A DNA stretch of 35,168 bases, from contig NZ_MUFP01000006.1 of NCBI RefSeq assembly GCF_001996165.1, positions 171,578-206,745 on the forward strand. Direction: 5' to 3'. Source of the stretch: Salinivibrio proteolyticus. GTDB lineage: Bacteria > Pseudomonadota > Gammaproteobacteria > Enterobacterales > Vibrionaceae. Position 1 is the stretch's first letter; every line of letters begins with the position of its first letter. The translations under genes and the position numbers were made by a program. The notes under the pieces were generated by a model. That model ran no database searches. It saw only the letters and a program-made list of their open reading frames with translations, and had not been told where the DNA came from. This document shows, piece by piece, positions 17,601 to 29,365 of the stretch.

Positions 17601-18332
17601 ATGAATAAGATTTACTTGGGTGTGAATATTGATCACATTGCCACCGTGCGTAATGCGCGTGGTACCGCGTACCCAGATCCTGTCCACGCGGCTGAAATGG
17701 CAGAACGTGCCGGGGCGGATGGCATCACTGTCCATTTGCGTGAAGATCGTCGTCATATCACGGATCGCGATGTGCGCATTCTCAAAGAAACGCTACAAAC
17801 GCGCATGAATTTAGAAATGGCAGTGACCGATGAAATGGTGAAAATTGCCCTCGACACCCAACCTGAATTCGTCTGTTTAGTTCCCGAAAAGCGTGAAGAA
17901 TTGACCACCGAGGGAGGGTTAGATGTCGCTGGTCAATTAGACAAAGTAAAAGCGGCAACACAAACTCTGACTCAGGCGGGCATAAAAGTATCGCTCTTTA
18001 TCGATGCTGACCGTGAGCAGATTGATGCCGCTCACCAGTGTGGTGCGCCCTATATCGAGCTGCATACGGGTCACTATGCTGATGCCAGTAACGACAATGA
18101 CCGCCAAGCTGAATTGAAGAAGATTTCCGCTGCGGCCAGCTACGCAGCGGATCTGGGTATTAAAGTGAACGCCGGACACGGACTGACTTACCATAACGTC
18201 ACGCCGATTGCGGCGATGCCAGAAATGCATGAGCTGAATATTGGTCACGCGATTATTGGCCGCGCCATGTTTGATGGCCTGCAAAAAGCAGTGGCGGATA
18301 TGAAAGCGATTATGGAGTCTGCGCGTCGCTAA
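17601..18332 (+). CDS. pdxJ: Pyridoxine 5'-phosphate synthase
   Basis: PdxJ condenses 3-amino-2-oxopropyl phosphate with deoxyxylulose 5-phosphate to form pyridoxine 5'-phosphate, the last ring-forming step of DXP-dependent vitamin B6 synthesis. The TIM-barrel protein has 243 residues, as in E. coli. The active-site residues fall at the usual positions: His45 ([12 protein letters not shown]), Glu72 (MNLEMA) and His193 ([10 protein letters not shown]). AAGGA lies upstream of the ATG within the end of recO. Its TAA overlaps the acpS ATG (TAATG), the conserved pdxJ-acpS coupling. Confidence 0.98.
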   Translation: MNKIYLGVNIDHIATVRNARGTAYPDPVHAAEMAERAGADGITVHLREDRRHITDRDVRILKETLQTRMNLEMAVTDEMVKIALDTQPEFVCLVPEKREELTTEGGLDVAGQLDKVKAATQTLTQAGIKVSLFIDADREQIDAAHQCGAPYIELHTGHYADASNDNDRQAELKKISAAASYAADLGIKVNAGHGLTYHNVTPIAAMPEMHELNIGHAIIGRAMFDGLQKAVADMKAIMESARR

Positions 18333-18721
18333 TGGCCATTTTAGGCGTTGGCACTGACATTGTTGAGATAGCGCGCATTGAGGCGGCGCTGTCTCGCAGT
18401 GCCCGTTTTGCGGATCGTATTCTGACTGAGTCAGAGCGGGCTCAAATGGCGGCAACTCAGCAGCCAGGGCGCTATTTGGCGAAACGGTTTGCCGCGAAAG
18501 AAGCTGCCGCGAAAGCACTAGGAACCGGGATTGCTCAAGGGGTCAGCTTTCAAGACTTTACGGTGAGCAATCAACCGTCGGGGCAGCCCGTGCTGACCCT
18601 GTCTGGCAAGGCACAACAGCTAGCGATAGCCCGAGGTGTCAGCCACTGCTGGCTGACGCTTTCTGATGAAAAAGCCTATGCGGTGGCGCACGTGATCCTT
18701 GAGGGCACACCGGCGGATTAA
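18332..18721 (+). CDS. acpS: Holo-[acyl-carrier-protein] synthase
   Basis: AcpS transfers 4'-phosphopantetheine from coenzyme A to apo-acyl carrier protein. The magnesium-binding residues are Asp9 ([13 protein letters not shown]) and Glu57 ([16 protein letters not shown]). The length of 129 residues is typical. It starts within the pdxJ stop (TAATG) and ends the lepA to acpS gene run. Only 14 bp separates it from the convergent barA gene, with no obvious terminator between them. Confidence 0.97.
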   Translation: MAILGVGTDIVEIARIEAALSRSARFADRILTESERAQMAATQQPGRYLAKRFAAKEAAAKALGTGIAQGVSFQDFTVSNQPSGQPVLTLSGKAQQLAIARGVSHCWLTLSDEKAYAVAHVILEGTPAD

Positions 18722-18735
18722 GGCCGCGACGTATT

Positions 18736-21498
18736 TTACGCCTCGTCCTTCAAATACTGGGGCGCTAGCTGCTCGATATGGGCAATCTCGTCTTGTAGCT
18801 CCAGTAATTCCGGTTCGACGGTGTCGATATCTGCGCCCGCTTTGAGCTGCGTTTCCAGCTCATGACACAGCGCTTTGAGTTGCGGAACGCCGCTATATGC
18901 ACAGCTGCCATGCAACTTATGAATCGCTTGCCATAAATCCTCGGTAGAGCAGGTGCCGGCCAATGCTTGCTCCACGATGGCTTTGACGCCAGCAAATGAG
19001 GCAATCAGCATCTCTAGCATTTCTTTGGCGAGATCTTCTTTACCCGCGGCTTGGCTTAACGCTCGTTGCCAATCGAGGTGGCGCGCACTTTGATCGGTGC
19101 AAACCGCTTTCGGGGCGGGTTCCACATCACTCACTGTCACGGCGGAAAGCTCATCAAAGCGTAGCCAGCGCGTGAGGGTGCTTTCTAACATGGCTTCTTC
19201 AATCGGTTTGGTCAGATAGTCATCCATGCCCGCTTCCAATAGGCGCTCGCGCTCGCCCGGCATCGCATGGGCGGTGACAGCCACAATGGGGGTTTGCTGA
19301 TTCATGCCCGCTTTACGAATTTCCTGACAGGCCGTGACCCCATCCATTTCTGGCATCTGGATATCCATCAAGATGATGTCGAAGGCTTGCTGGTGGGCAA
19401 GTGCTAAGGCTTTAACCCCATTTTCGGCGGTCACCACTTTCTCGACCCGTTCGGCCAGCAAAGCGGTGATCAGCTTTAAGTTGGCGGGGTTATCATCGAC
19501 GGTCATCACTGTGTACGGCGCTTTTTGATGGCTGCTGGGTTTGGGCAGTGGTAGCGGCGTAGGCTCGGGCGAACCCAGTAATGTCTCAAGGAGCTTGCGT
19601 TGTGGGATTGGTTTCGCAATGCAGGCGCTGACGCCGGCTTTTAATAAGTGTTCGGAGGCTTCCAGCTCTGTGGTCGGCAGACACACAATTACGCTGTTTG
19701 CTCGCTGCTCACAGGCGAGCACGGCTTGTTTCATGCTTTCGATTTCCGGCATTTTTCCGGCGTCAAAACATAACAGCGCAAAGGTGTATGCGTGATCGCT
19801 GAGCATCTCGACATCGGCGACGGTATCGATGTTTAACCCCACTTGCCCTAATCGATGACGAAGGATCTCCCGTGTACGAGGGTTGGGTTCAACAATCACC
19901 AGATCGCGTCCAACCAACGGCTCGATGTCAATTGGCTGCGAGACGGGTAAATCAGTCTGAGTGAGTTTCAACGTAAACCAGAATGAAGAACCTTGGTGTA
20001 GGCGACTGGTAAAGCCGATGTCCCCGCCCATCTGTTGTACCAATTTTTGGGTGATCACCAACCCAAGGCCTGTCCCGCCATAACGGCGTGAGATGCTGGC
20101 ATCGGCCTGACGGAAGGCTTGGAAAAGCTGGGCTTGTTGGCGCTCTGAGATGCCAATGCCGGTATCTTTGACCATAAACTGTAGCTCCATGGTTTCATCA
20201 TGTAGCTGTTTTAAATCGACACTGACATCAATGTTGCCGCGCTCTGTGAATTTGGCGGCATTACCAATCAAGTTGATCAGCACTTGCTGAATACGTAGCG
20301 GGTCACCAACCGCGCCAGCAGGGATACGGGCATCGGCACGTAAGGTTAGCTCCAACCCTTTTTCATGCGCCATGGGTGCGAGCAGACGCATGACTTCATC
20401 CAGCATGTCTTGGAAGTCAAAAGGAATGTTTTCCAGCAGCAGTTTCCCAGCTTCGAGTTTGGAGAAGTCGAGAATGTCGTTGATGATGGTCAACAGGTTA
20501 TTGGCGGACTTTTCTATGGTCAGCAAGTAATCGCGTTGGCTACTGCTCAACTCTGTTTTCAACATCTGCCGGGTAAAGCCAATCACCCCGTTCAAAGGCG
20601 TTCTCAACTCGTGAGACATATTCGCTAAGAACTCAGATTTCACCCGAGCGGCTTCTTGAGCATTCTTTTTGGCGATGTCTAATTCAACGTTTTGGATCTC
20701 GAGCTGCTCGAGGGTTTCGCGCAAGTCACAGGTAGCCTGATCAATGCTTTGCTGCATTTCCAAATGGTACTCGGAAAGCGAAATGGCCATGGCGTTGATG
20801 CCATTTTTGAGGGTATCGAGCTCACCCAGCAGCTCACCTTCAATACGAACATCCAAGTGCCCGCGACGGATCCTATCGACTAAGCTCACCATATTCGCAA
20901 TAGGATGGGTGACATCTGAGATCAATCGGTATGCAAAGAAGCATGAGAGGATCACGCCGAGTGCGACCATCACCAATGCGGTGATCATCTCTTGATATTG
21001 CTTTAGCCGCACCGAGCTTAGATCCAGCTCCATCGCGATATAGCCTAAGGGACGCTCGACGTTTAACCCAGGCGTAAAACGGCCAATTTCCAGAATAGGC
21101 GCCCGTAAAATTAGGGTCTCTTGCTGTTGGCTTACCTGTAACTGTGTCGGGATAGGTTGGCCATTATTGACCGATAGCATTGCCAAATCACGGTGATAGT
21201 TGGAGGTAACAAACAATTCGTTGTGGCGGTCGAACACCGCAATACTGCGCACAAACTGGGAGTGCTGACGGTGCGCAAAGCCAATTAAGCGTCGCACATT
21301 TTCGCGGCTATCGTTTTTTAATCCAACCTCACTGGCAATCGCCAAAGGCTCGATAATGGCAGACCCTGTGATGGTAAGTTGTTGTTCCAAGTCCTGATAA
21401 CGCGTGCTGGTAAAGAACGCACTCAGCAGGAGGCCAACAATCAAGGTAGGCGCAATGGTCAACACGGAGACACGGGTGCGGAGTCCATATTTGGTCAT
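18736..21498 (-). CDS. barA: Hybrid sensor histidine kinase BarA
   Basis: BarA is the tripartite sensor kinase that phosphorylates UvrY (SirA/VarA) and so drives the small RNAs that antagonise CsrA. The N-terminus has one membrane span (about residues 12-30), a periplasmic sensor, and a second span (about 170-192), followed by HAMP. The kinase H-box is SHELRTPL with His296; the N-box and G-boxes (DTGIGI, RRYGGTGLGL) follow. A degenerate receiver-like region (about 530-640) precedes the true receiver with Asp712 in MDIQMPEMDG. The HPt domain has His863 in HKLHGSCAYSG. The 920 residues match E. coli BarA (918). No good ribosome binding site is seen before ATG 21498. Confidence 0.97.
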   Translation of the reverse strand: MTKYGLRTRVSVLTIAPTLIVGLLLSAFFTSTRYQDLEQQLTITGSAIIEPLAIASEVGLKNDSRENVRRLIGFAHRQHSQFVRSIAVFDRHNELFVTSNYHRDLAMLSVNNGQPIPTQLQVSQQQETLILRAPILEIGRFTPGLNVERPLGYIAMELDLSSVRLKQYQEMITALVMVALGVILSCFFAYRLISDVTHPIANMVSLVDRIRRGHLDVRIEGELLGELDTLKNGINAMAISLSEYHLEMQQSIDQATCDLRETLEQLEIQNVELDIAKKNAQEAARVKSEFLANMSHELRTPLNGVIGFTRQMLKTELSSSQRDYLLTIEKSANNLLTIINDILDFSKLEAGKLLLENIPFDFQDMLDEVMRLLAPMAHEKGLELTLRADARIPAGAVGDPLRIQQVLINLIGNAAKFTERGNIDVSVDLKQLHDETMELQFMVKDTGIGISERQQAQLFQAFRQADASISRRYGGTGLGLVITQKLVQQMGGDIGFTSRLHQGSSFWFTLKLTQTDLPVSQPIDIEPLVGRDLVIVEPNPRTREILRHRLGQVGLNIDTVADVEMLSDHAYTFALLCFDAGKMPEIESMKQAVLACEQRANSVIVCLPTTELEASEHLLKAGVSACIAKPIPQRKLLETLLGSPEPTPLPLPKPSSHQKAPYTVMTVDDNPANLKLITALLAERVEKVVTAENGVKALALAHQQAFDIILMDIQMPEMDGVTACQEIRKAGMNQQTPIVAVTAHAMPGERERLLEAGMDDYLTKPIEEAMLESTLTRWLRFDELSAVTVSDVEPAPKAVCTDQSARHLDWQRALSQAAGKEDLAKEMLEMLIASFAGVKAIVEQALAGTCSTEDLWQAIHKLHGSCAYSGVPQLKALCHELETQLKAGADIDTVEPELLELQDEIAHIEQLAPQYLKDEA

Positions 21499-21535
21499 GC
21501 TGGATAAACTATGGGAAAATAATGGCTGTAATTAG

Positions 21536-21597
21536 CTGCCAGTGTACATGATTCAATAACTAAATAGTCAGCGAACTATCACAACTCCCACTGGCAG
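21536..21597. repeat. Nested inverted repeats in the barA/rlmD spacer
   Basis: CTGCCAGTG (21536-21544) is the exact inverse of CACTGGCAG (21589-21597), 44 bp apart. Inside it, ATAGT (21564-21568) and ACTAT (21575-21579) form a second dyad. The structure fills most of the 150-bp divergent region and could be an operator pair or an RNA structure in a leader. Confidence 0.5.
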
Positions 21598-21648
21598 GAC
21601 CTCTTTGACTCGCTTGCGACGACAAGCACTTTGACACTGGAATCCACC

Positions 21649-22965
21649 ATGGCGCGCTTTTTTAAGCCTCAGAAGAAAAAAAACGTTGAACAAAAGCATC
21701 AGCTGCTCGCGATTCAACGCCTCGACCACCACGGTGATGGGGTCGGCTATTGGCAGAAAAAACCTGTTTTTGTTCCGGGCACCTTGCCCGGTGAACAGGC
21801 GCTGGTGCAGCTCACCGAGCAAAAGCGTCAGTATGCGCGGGCCAAACTGATTAAACTCGATCAGCGCGCGGAAACTCGCATTGAGCCGGCTTGTCCTTTG
21901 TATCAGCAATGTGGCGGCTGTAGTTTGCAGCATTTAAGCCACTCAGGCCAAGTGGCACACAAGCGCGCAGTGCTGACAGAATTGATTGAAAAATTTGCCG
22001 GAGACGAGACGGTCGAGCTGTCGGATGGCGCCATCGATAGCCCTTGGCAGTATCGTCGTCGTGCGCGCATCAGCTTGAAAGTCGACAATAAAGGGGCGCT
22101 GACCATGGGGTTTCGCGCTCGTCAAAGCAATGCCATTGTCGATGTGGACCACTGTCCTGTCCTTAGTGAACCCTTAAATCAGCTGCTTGCCAGCTTACGG
22201 CCTTGTTTAGATGGGCTGCGAGGACGCCGAATCCTCGGCCATGTTGATTTGATTGAGGCAGACAATGGCTGTATTGCGTCGTTGCGCACCACCAAGGCGT
22301 TGCATGCAGAAGATAGGCAAGCGCTTCAAGCATGGGCTGAGCTGACAGACTGCATGTTGTATTGGCAGCAAGCTGAAGGGCCGCTTGAACGAGTAGTGGG
22401 CGAGCCTCCGTATTACGAGAGCCAACAAACCCGCCTCTATTTTCAGCCTGGCGACTTTATCCAAGTCAACGCGGCGGTGAACCAACAGATGGTCGCCCAA
22501 GCACTAAACTGGCTAGAGCTTGCGTCAACCGATGTGGTGTTGGATCTTTTTTGTGGTCTTGGCAACTTCAGCATCCCCATGACGAAACGGGCGAAAACCG
22601 TGATTGGGGTAGAAGGGGTTGAGGCGATGGTGTCGCAAGCTCAGGATAATGCGAAGGCCAACCAAGTAAGCAATGCGCAGTTTTACCAAGCAGATCTCAA
22701 TGGTGAGACGCTGAATGGGAACTGGACACAGCAGGCATTTGATAAAATCCTGCTCGATCCCGCCCGAGCAGGGGCTGCCGGAGTGATGGACTTTGTGGCA
22801 CAATCTAGCGCTACACACATTGTTTATGTGTCCTGCAACCCAGCAACGCTGGCGCGGGATAGTCGCGTGTTGTTGGCACAGGGTTACCAACTAACTCGCT
22901 TGAGTATGCTTGATATGTTTCCGCAAACAGGGCATTTGGAATCCATGGCACTGTTTCGACGCTAG
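21649..22965 (+). CDS. rlmD: 23S rRNA (uracil-1939-C5)-methyltransferase RlmD
   Basis: RlmD (RumA) methylates U1939 of 23S rRNA using S-adenosylmethionine and carries a [4Fe-4S] cluster. ATG 21649 (MARFFKP) gives 438 residues; a TTG at 21631 would add six residues without family support. The cluster cysteines are Cys82, Cys88, Cys91 (CPLYQQCGGC) and Cys169 (VDHCPVL). The TRAM-like N-terminal domain, the SAM motif (VVLDLFCGLGNFS) and the catalytic nucleophile Cys396 (VYVSCNPATLARD) are all present. It is divergent from barA and followed by relA, the same order as in E. coli. Confidence 0.97.
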   Translation: MARFFKPQKKKNVEQKHQLLAIQRLDHHGDGVGYWQKKPVFVPGTLPGEQALVQLTEQKRQYARAKLIKLDQRAETRIEPACPLYQQCGGCSLQHLSHSGQVAHKRAVLTELIEKFAGDETVELSDGAIDSPWQYRRRARISLKVDNKGALTMGFRARQSNAIVDVDHCPVLSEPLNQLLASLRPCLDGLRGRRILGHVDLIEADNGCIASLRTTKALHAEDRQALQAWAELTDCMLYWQQAEGPLERVVGEPPYYESQQTRLYFQPGDFIQVNAAVNQQMVAQALNWLELASTDVVLDLFCGLGNFSIPMTKRAKTVIGVEGVEAMVSQAQDNAKANQVSNAQFYQADLNGETLNGNWTQQAFDKILLDPARAGAAGVMDFVAQSSATHIVYVSCNPATLARDSRVLLAQGYQLTRLSMLDMFPQTGHLESMALFRR

Positions 22966-23019
22966 GCGTCGTCAATGATGTGCTACATCTAAAGCCACGC
23001 GGTTAAACATGGATATGCC

Positions 23020-23039
23020 TCTTTCGCTGAGGCGAAAGA
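23020..23039 (+). promoter_or_regulatory. Hairpin immediately upstream of the relA ribosome binding site
   Basis: TCTTTCGC (23020-23027) and GCGAAAGA (23032-23039) form a perfect 8-bp stem with a TGAG loop, ending 17 bp before the relA ATG. The Shine-Dalgarno stretch that follows contains two GGA motifs (AGGATAGGAACAG). It has no T tract, so it is more likely a leader structure than a terminator. Confidence 0.5.
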
Positions 23040-23056
23040 TAAGGATAGGAACAGTT

Positions 23057-25270
23057 ATGGTTGCGGTACGAGAAGCCCATCTGCATGAAGATGAAGCCTT
23101 TGATCTTCAAACTTGGATTGCGCGGTTAGGACAAGACGCCTCAACCGCTCAAGCACTGCTGGATGGGTACAACTATTGTCGTACGTTAGGGGATGAAACG
23201 GCGCTGAGCCAACCGCTGTGGCGTGGCCGAGAGATGATTGAAATCTTGGTGACCCTGAGTATGGACGCCGACACGCTCCTCGCCGCGCTCTTCTTCCCGG
23301 TGGTGGAAGCCAAATTGCTGGCGCTTGATACCTTGGAAGAGCGCTATTCGCCCGCGATTGTCAAACTGATTGAGGGCGTGCAGCAAACTGCCGCCATCCG
23401 TCATTTGAATACCCAAACCGATGCCGAAGCGACCTCCGCGCAGGTGGACAATGTTCGCCGCATGTTGCTGTCTATGGTCGAAGATTTCCGTTGCGTGGTG
23501 ATCAAGCTGGCGGAACGTATTTGCTATCTGCGTGAAGTTAAAGATGCACCGGAAGAGGTGCGTCTGCAGGCGGCGAAAGAGAGTGCTAACATCTATGCAC
23601 CCTTGGCCAACCGTCTCGGTATTGGTCAGTTAAAATGGGAAATCGAAGACTACGCCTTCCGCTACCAGCACGCGCAGACCTATAAACAAATCGCGAAGCA
23701 ACTGGCTGAACGGCGCATCGATCGCGAAAACTACATTACCGCGTTTGTCACTGATCTGCAGCAGGCGATGGAAGCCTCACACATCAATGCGCAAGTGTAT
23801 GGTCGTCCCAAGCATATCTACAGTATTTGGCGCAAAATGCAGAAAAAAAATCTGCAGTTTGATGAGCTGTTTGATGTACGTGCGGTGCGCATTATCGCCG
23901 AAGAACTACAAGACTGTTACGCCGCATTGGGCGCGGTGCACACCAAATATCGTCACTTGCCGAAAGAGTTCGATGATTACGTCGCCAACCCTAAACCTAA
24001 CGGTTATCAGTCGATTCATACTGTTGTATTGGGGCCGGAAGGCAAACCGGTCGAAATTCAAATTCGCACCCGTCAAATGCATGATGATGCGGAGCTTGGG
24101 GTGGCGGCGCATTGGAAGTACAAAGAAGGCTCGGCCAGTGGACGCAGTGGCTATGATGAGAAAATCACTTGGCTGAGAAAACTCTTGGCGTGGCAAGAAG
24201 AGATGTCAGACTCAGGCGAAATGCTGGATGAGTTGCGCAGCCAAGTCTTTGATGATCGCGTGTATGCCTTTACGCCGCGTGGCGATGTGGTCGACCTGCC
24301 AAGCGGTGCGACGCCGCTCGACTTTGCCTACCACATTCACTCCGAAGTTGGCCATCGTTGCATTGGTGCCAAGGTAGAAGGACGCATTGTGCCTTTCACC
24401 TATCACTTGCAAATGGGGGATCAGGTTGAAATTATCACCCAAAAAGAGCCTAACCCCTCACGTGACTGGCTGAACCCAAGCTTAGGCTTTGTGAATTCGA
24501 GCCGAGCGCGGGCAAAAATCAATGCTTGGTTCCGCAAACAAGACAGAGATAAAAACATTGCCGCGGGCAAAGAAATTCTCGATACCGAACTACAAAAAAT
24601 TGGCGGTGCCAGTAAAGATGCGAGTTTGGCGCTCAAGCGCTTCAATGTGAATTCACTGGAAGAGCTGTATGCGGGGGTCGGAAGTGGCGATCTACGCATC
24701 AATCAGGTGGTTAATCACATTAACAGCCTGATCAACAAGCCAAGCTTGGAAGAAGAAGAGCAACAGTTGCTGGAAAAACTTCAGCAAAGCGAACAAAAAG
24801 CCATAGGTGGAAAAACCCATCGTGATGCGGTGGTGGTTGAAGGCGTTGATAACCTGATGACCCACCTCGCGCGTTGCTGCCAGCCGCTACCGGGTGATGA
24901 CATTATGGGCTTTGTGACCCAAGGACGGGGTATTTCAGTGCACCGTGCGGATTGTGAGCAGCTCAACGAACTTCGTCACCATGCGCCGGAGCGGATCATC
25001 GCCACCGTCTGGGGAAAAGGGCATGTCGGGCAATACCATGTGCGCATTCGTTTATCCGCCAATGAACGTACCGGGTTAGTCAAAGACATTAATACCGTGC
25101 TCAGCAATGAAAAAGTCCGCGTTGCGGGCATGCAAAGCCGCGTCGATTACAAAAAGCAGATGTCTATCATGGACTTTGATTTAGAGATTTCCGATCTCGA
25201 CACGCTTAGCCGAATTGTGAATCGGTTGGAGCAAGTCAAGGATGTGGTAGAGGCCAAACGACTCAGATAA
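23057..25270 (+). CDS. relA: (p)ppGpp synthetase I, RelA
   Basis: RelA binds stalled ribosomes with uncharged tRNA and makes (p)ppGpp. ATG 23057 (MVAVREAH) matches the E. coli N-terminus and gives 738 residues; ATG 23009 would add 16 residues across a hairpin. The N-terminal domain lacks the HD hydrolase residues (LFFPVVEAK where Rel/SpoT have HD), as expected for a synthetase-only enzyme. The synthetase domain shows YGRPKHIYSIWRKMQKKN and NPKPNGYQSIHTVV. The TGS domain (VYAFTPRGDVVDLPSGATPL), the conserved-cysteine region (ARCCQPLPGDDI) and the C-terminal ACT domain follow. Confidence 0.98.
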   Translation: MVAVREAHLHEDEAFDLQTWIARLGQDASTAQALLDGYNYCRTLGDETALSQPLWRGREMIEILVTLSMDADTLLAALFFPVVEAKLLALDTLEERYSPAIVKLIEGVQQTAAIRHLNTQTDAEATSAQVDNVRRMLLSMVEDFRCVVIKLAERICYLREVKDAPEEVRLQAAKESANIYAPLANRLGIGQLKWEIEDYAFRYQHAQTYKQIAKQLAERRIDRENYITAFVTDLQQAMEASHINAQVYGRPKHIYSIWRKMQKKNLQFDELFDVRAVRIIAEELQDCYAALGAVHTKYRHLPKEFDDYVANPKPNGYQSIHTVVLGPEGKPVEIQIRTRQMHDDAELGVAAHWKYKEGSASGRSGYDEKITWLRKLLAWQEEMSDSGEMLDELRSQVFDDRVYAFTPRGDVVDLPSGATPLDFAYHIHSEVGHRCIGAKVEGRIVPFTYHLQMGDQVEIITQKEPNPSRDWLNPSLGFVNSSRARAKINAWFRKQDRDKNIAAGKEILDTELQKIGGASKDASLALKRFNVNSLEELYAGVGSGDLRINQVVNHINSLINKPSLEEEEQQLLEKLQQSEQKAIGGKTHRDAVVVEGVDNLMTHLARCCQPLPGDDIMGFVTQGRGISVHRADCEQLNELRHHAPERIIATVWGKGHVGQYHVRIRLSANERTGLVKDINTVLSNEKVRVAGMQSRVDYKKQMSIMDFDLEISDLDTLSRIVNRLEQVKDVVEAKRLR

Positions 25271-25275
25271 ACATC

Positions 25276-25304
25276 ACGCCCTGTTATCGACAGGGCGTTT
25301 TTTT
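25276..25304 (+). terminator. Intrinsic terminator after relA
   Basis: ACGCCCTGT (25276-25284) and ACAGGGCGT (25290-25298) form a 9-bp stem around TATCG, followed by a run of seven T. The mazG ribosome binding site (AAGGA) begins directly after the T run, so mazG transcription is separated from relA or depends on read-through. Confidence 0.9.
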
Positions 25305-25318
25305 AAGGATAACGAAGT

Positions 25319-26128
25319 ATGGCGTCGATTGACGATTTACTGACTATCATGGCGACCTTGCGCGACCCACAAAAAGGGTGCGATTGGGACAAAGCCCAAA
25401 CCTTTGCCTCTATCGTGCCTCACACGCTCGAAGAAGCCTACGAAGTGGCCGATGCCATTGAGCGTGAACACTGGTCGGACCTAAAAGATGAATTAGGCGA
25501 TTTACTCTTTCAAATAGTGTTCTACAGTCAATTGGGACGCGAGCAAAATCGCTTTGATTTTGATGCCGTCGTGGGGGCGATTTGTGACAAGCTCACCCGT
25601 CGTCACCCGCATGTCTTTGGGCCTAAAGACAGCCAAGGTGAAGCGCTGCACGGCCCTGACTGGGAAGGGATTAAAGCGCAGGAGCGTGCCGACAAGGCGG
25701 CGTCAGAGCAACCAACTAGCGTATTAGACGGCGTTACGTTAGGCCTTCCCGCACTGGTGCGTGCGCACAAACTGCAAAAGCGTTGTGCGCGAGTGGGGTT
25801 TGATTGGGATGCGGTAGCGCCGGTGCTCGATAAAGTGCGCGAAGAAATTGCCGAGGTTGAGCAAGAGCTGGCAATCGCGCCGGTCGACCCCGCGCGGGTG
25901 GAAGAAGAAATCGGCGATTTATTGTTTTCGGTGGTGAATCTGGCACGCCATGTAGGCACGGATGCGGAATCCGCGTTGCGTAACGCGAATCAAAAATTCG
26001 AACGACGTTTCCGTCAAGTTGAAACTCAATTACGCAATGATGAAAAAAATATTCAAGAATGTCAGTTAGATGAACTGGAATCTGCCTGGCAACAGGTCAA
26101 AAAGCAGGAAAAAAGCAACACGCTGTAA
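25319..26128 (+). CDS. mazG: Nucleoside triphosphate pyrophosphohydrolase MazG
   Basis: MazG hydrolyses nucleoside triphosphates to monophosphates and pyrophosphate, and in E. coli lowers ppGpp during nutritional stress. Two tandem MazG domains are visible. The first has LRDPQKGCDWDKAQTFASIV and LEEAYEVADAIE with EELGDLLFQIVF-type metal ligands (DELGDLLFQ). The second has CARVGFDWDAV and the EEIGDLLFSVVNLAR repeat. At 269 residues it is close to E. coli (263). AAGGA at 25305-25309 is the ribosome binding site. Unlike E. coli, no mazEF toxin-antitoxin pair lies between relA and mazG. Confidence 0.96.
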   Translation: MASIDDLLTIMATLRDPQKGCDWDKAQTFASIVPHTLEEAYEVADAIEREHWSDLKDELGDLLFQIVFYSQLGREQNRFDFDAVVGAICDKLTRRHPHVFGPKDSQGEALHGPDWEGIKAQERADKAASEQPTSVLDGVTLGLPALVRAHKLQKRCARVGFDWDAVAPVLDKVREEIAEVEQELAIAPVDPARVEEEIGDLLFSVVNLARHVGTDAESALRNANQKFERRFRQVETQLRNDEKNIQECQLDELESAWQQVKKQEKSNTL

Positions 26129-26184
26129 GTTTCATCATTGATTTGCGACAAATAAAAACAGTATGGTGTGTGATAGTTTTCACG

Positions 26185-26213
26185 TTGTGGGAGTGAGTGG
26201 GGTCTGGTATCAT
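26185..26213 (+). promoter_or_regulatory. Candidate sigma-70 promoter of pyrG
   Basis: TTGTGG (26185-26190), a 17-bp spacer and TATCAT (26208-26213) resemble a sigma-70 promoter. TG one base before the -10 gives an extended -10 element (TGGTATCAT). Initiation would fall near 26220, leaving a leader of about 50 bases before the pyrG ATG. Confidence 0.55.
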
Positions 26214-26238
26214 GACTTCCCGTCCAGATTTCCATTAA

Positions 26239-27903
<1,665 letters not shown>

Positions 27904-27913
27904 CACAAATGCG

Positions 27914-27950
27914 AAGCGGTAGTCCTTACGGGCGGCCGCTTTTTATTTTT
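27914..27950 (+). terminator. Intrinsic terminator between pyrG and eno
   Basis: AAGCGG (27914-27919) pairs with CCGCTT (27936-27941), and the inner bases extend the stem with one mismatch around a TTAC loop. A T-rich tract (TTTTTATTTTTT) follows. A TACAAT -10-like element lies just after it (27955-27960), but no matching -35 is seen for eno. Confidence 0.7.
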
Positions 27951-27962
27951 TGAATACAATGA

Positions 27963-29279
<1,317 letters not shown>

Positions 29280-29284
29280 TAAAA

Positions 29285-29363
29285 GTCGCAGCCGATTGGC
29301 TGTGATGGAAAGGCACCTTGCCTTTCACTGTTGATCCCAAAAGCCGCCTTTATGGCGGCTTTT
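29285..29363 (+). other. Three consecutive hairpins downstream of eno
   Basis: After the eno stop are CAGCC-GATT-GGCTG (29289-29302), GAAAGGCA-CCT-TGCCTTTC (29308-29326) and the terminator hairpin (29339-29363). The first stem can extend to 8 bp with a G-U pair. Such a series could protect the eno mRNA 3' end or be a 3'UTR-derived small RNA of about 85 bases. Confidence 0.5.
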
Positions 29364-29365
29364 TT
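29339..29365 (+). terminator. Intrinsic terminator of eno
   Basis: AAAAGCCGCC (29339-29348) and GGCGGCTTTT (29354-29363) form a 10-bp stem with a TTTAT loop, ending in a run of T. This is a strong intrinsic terminator. Confidence 0.92.

Noticed and set aside
17937-18518. 193-codon minus-strand frame across pdxJ and acpS
   Set aside because: Antisense to two well-conserved genes; no family features and no ribosome binding site.
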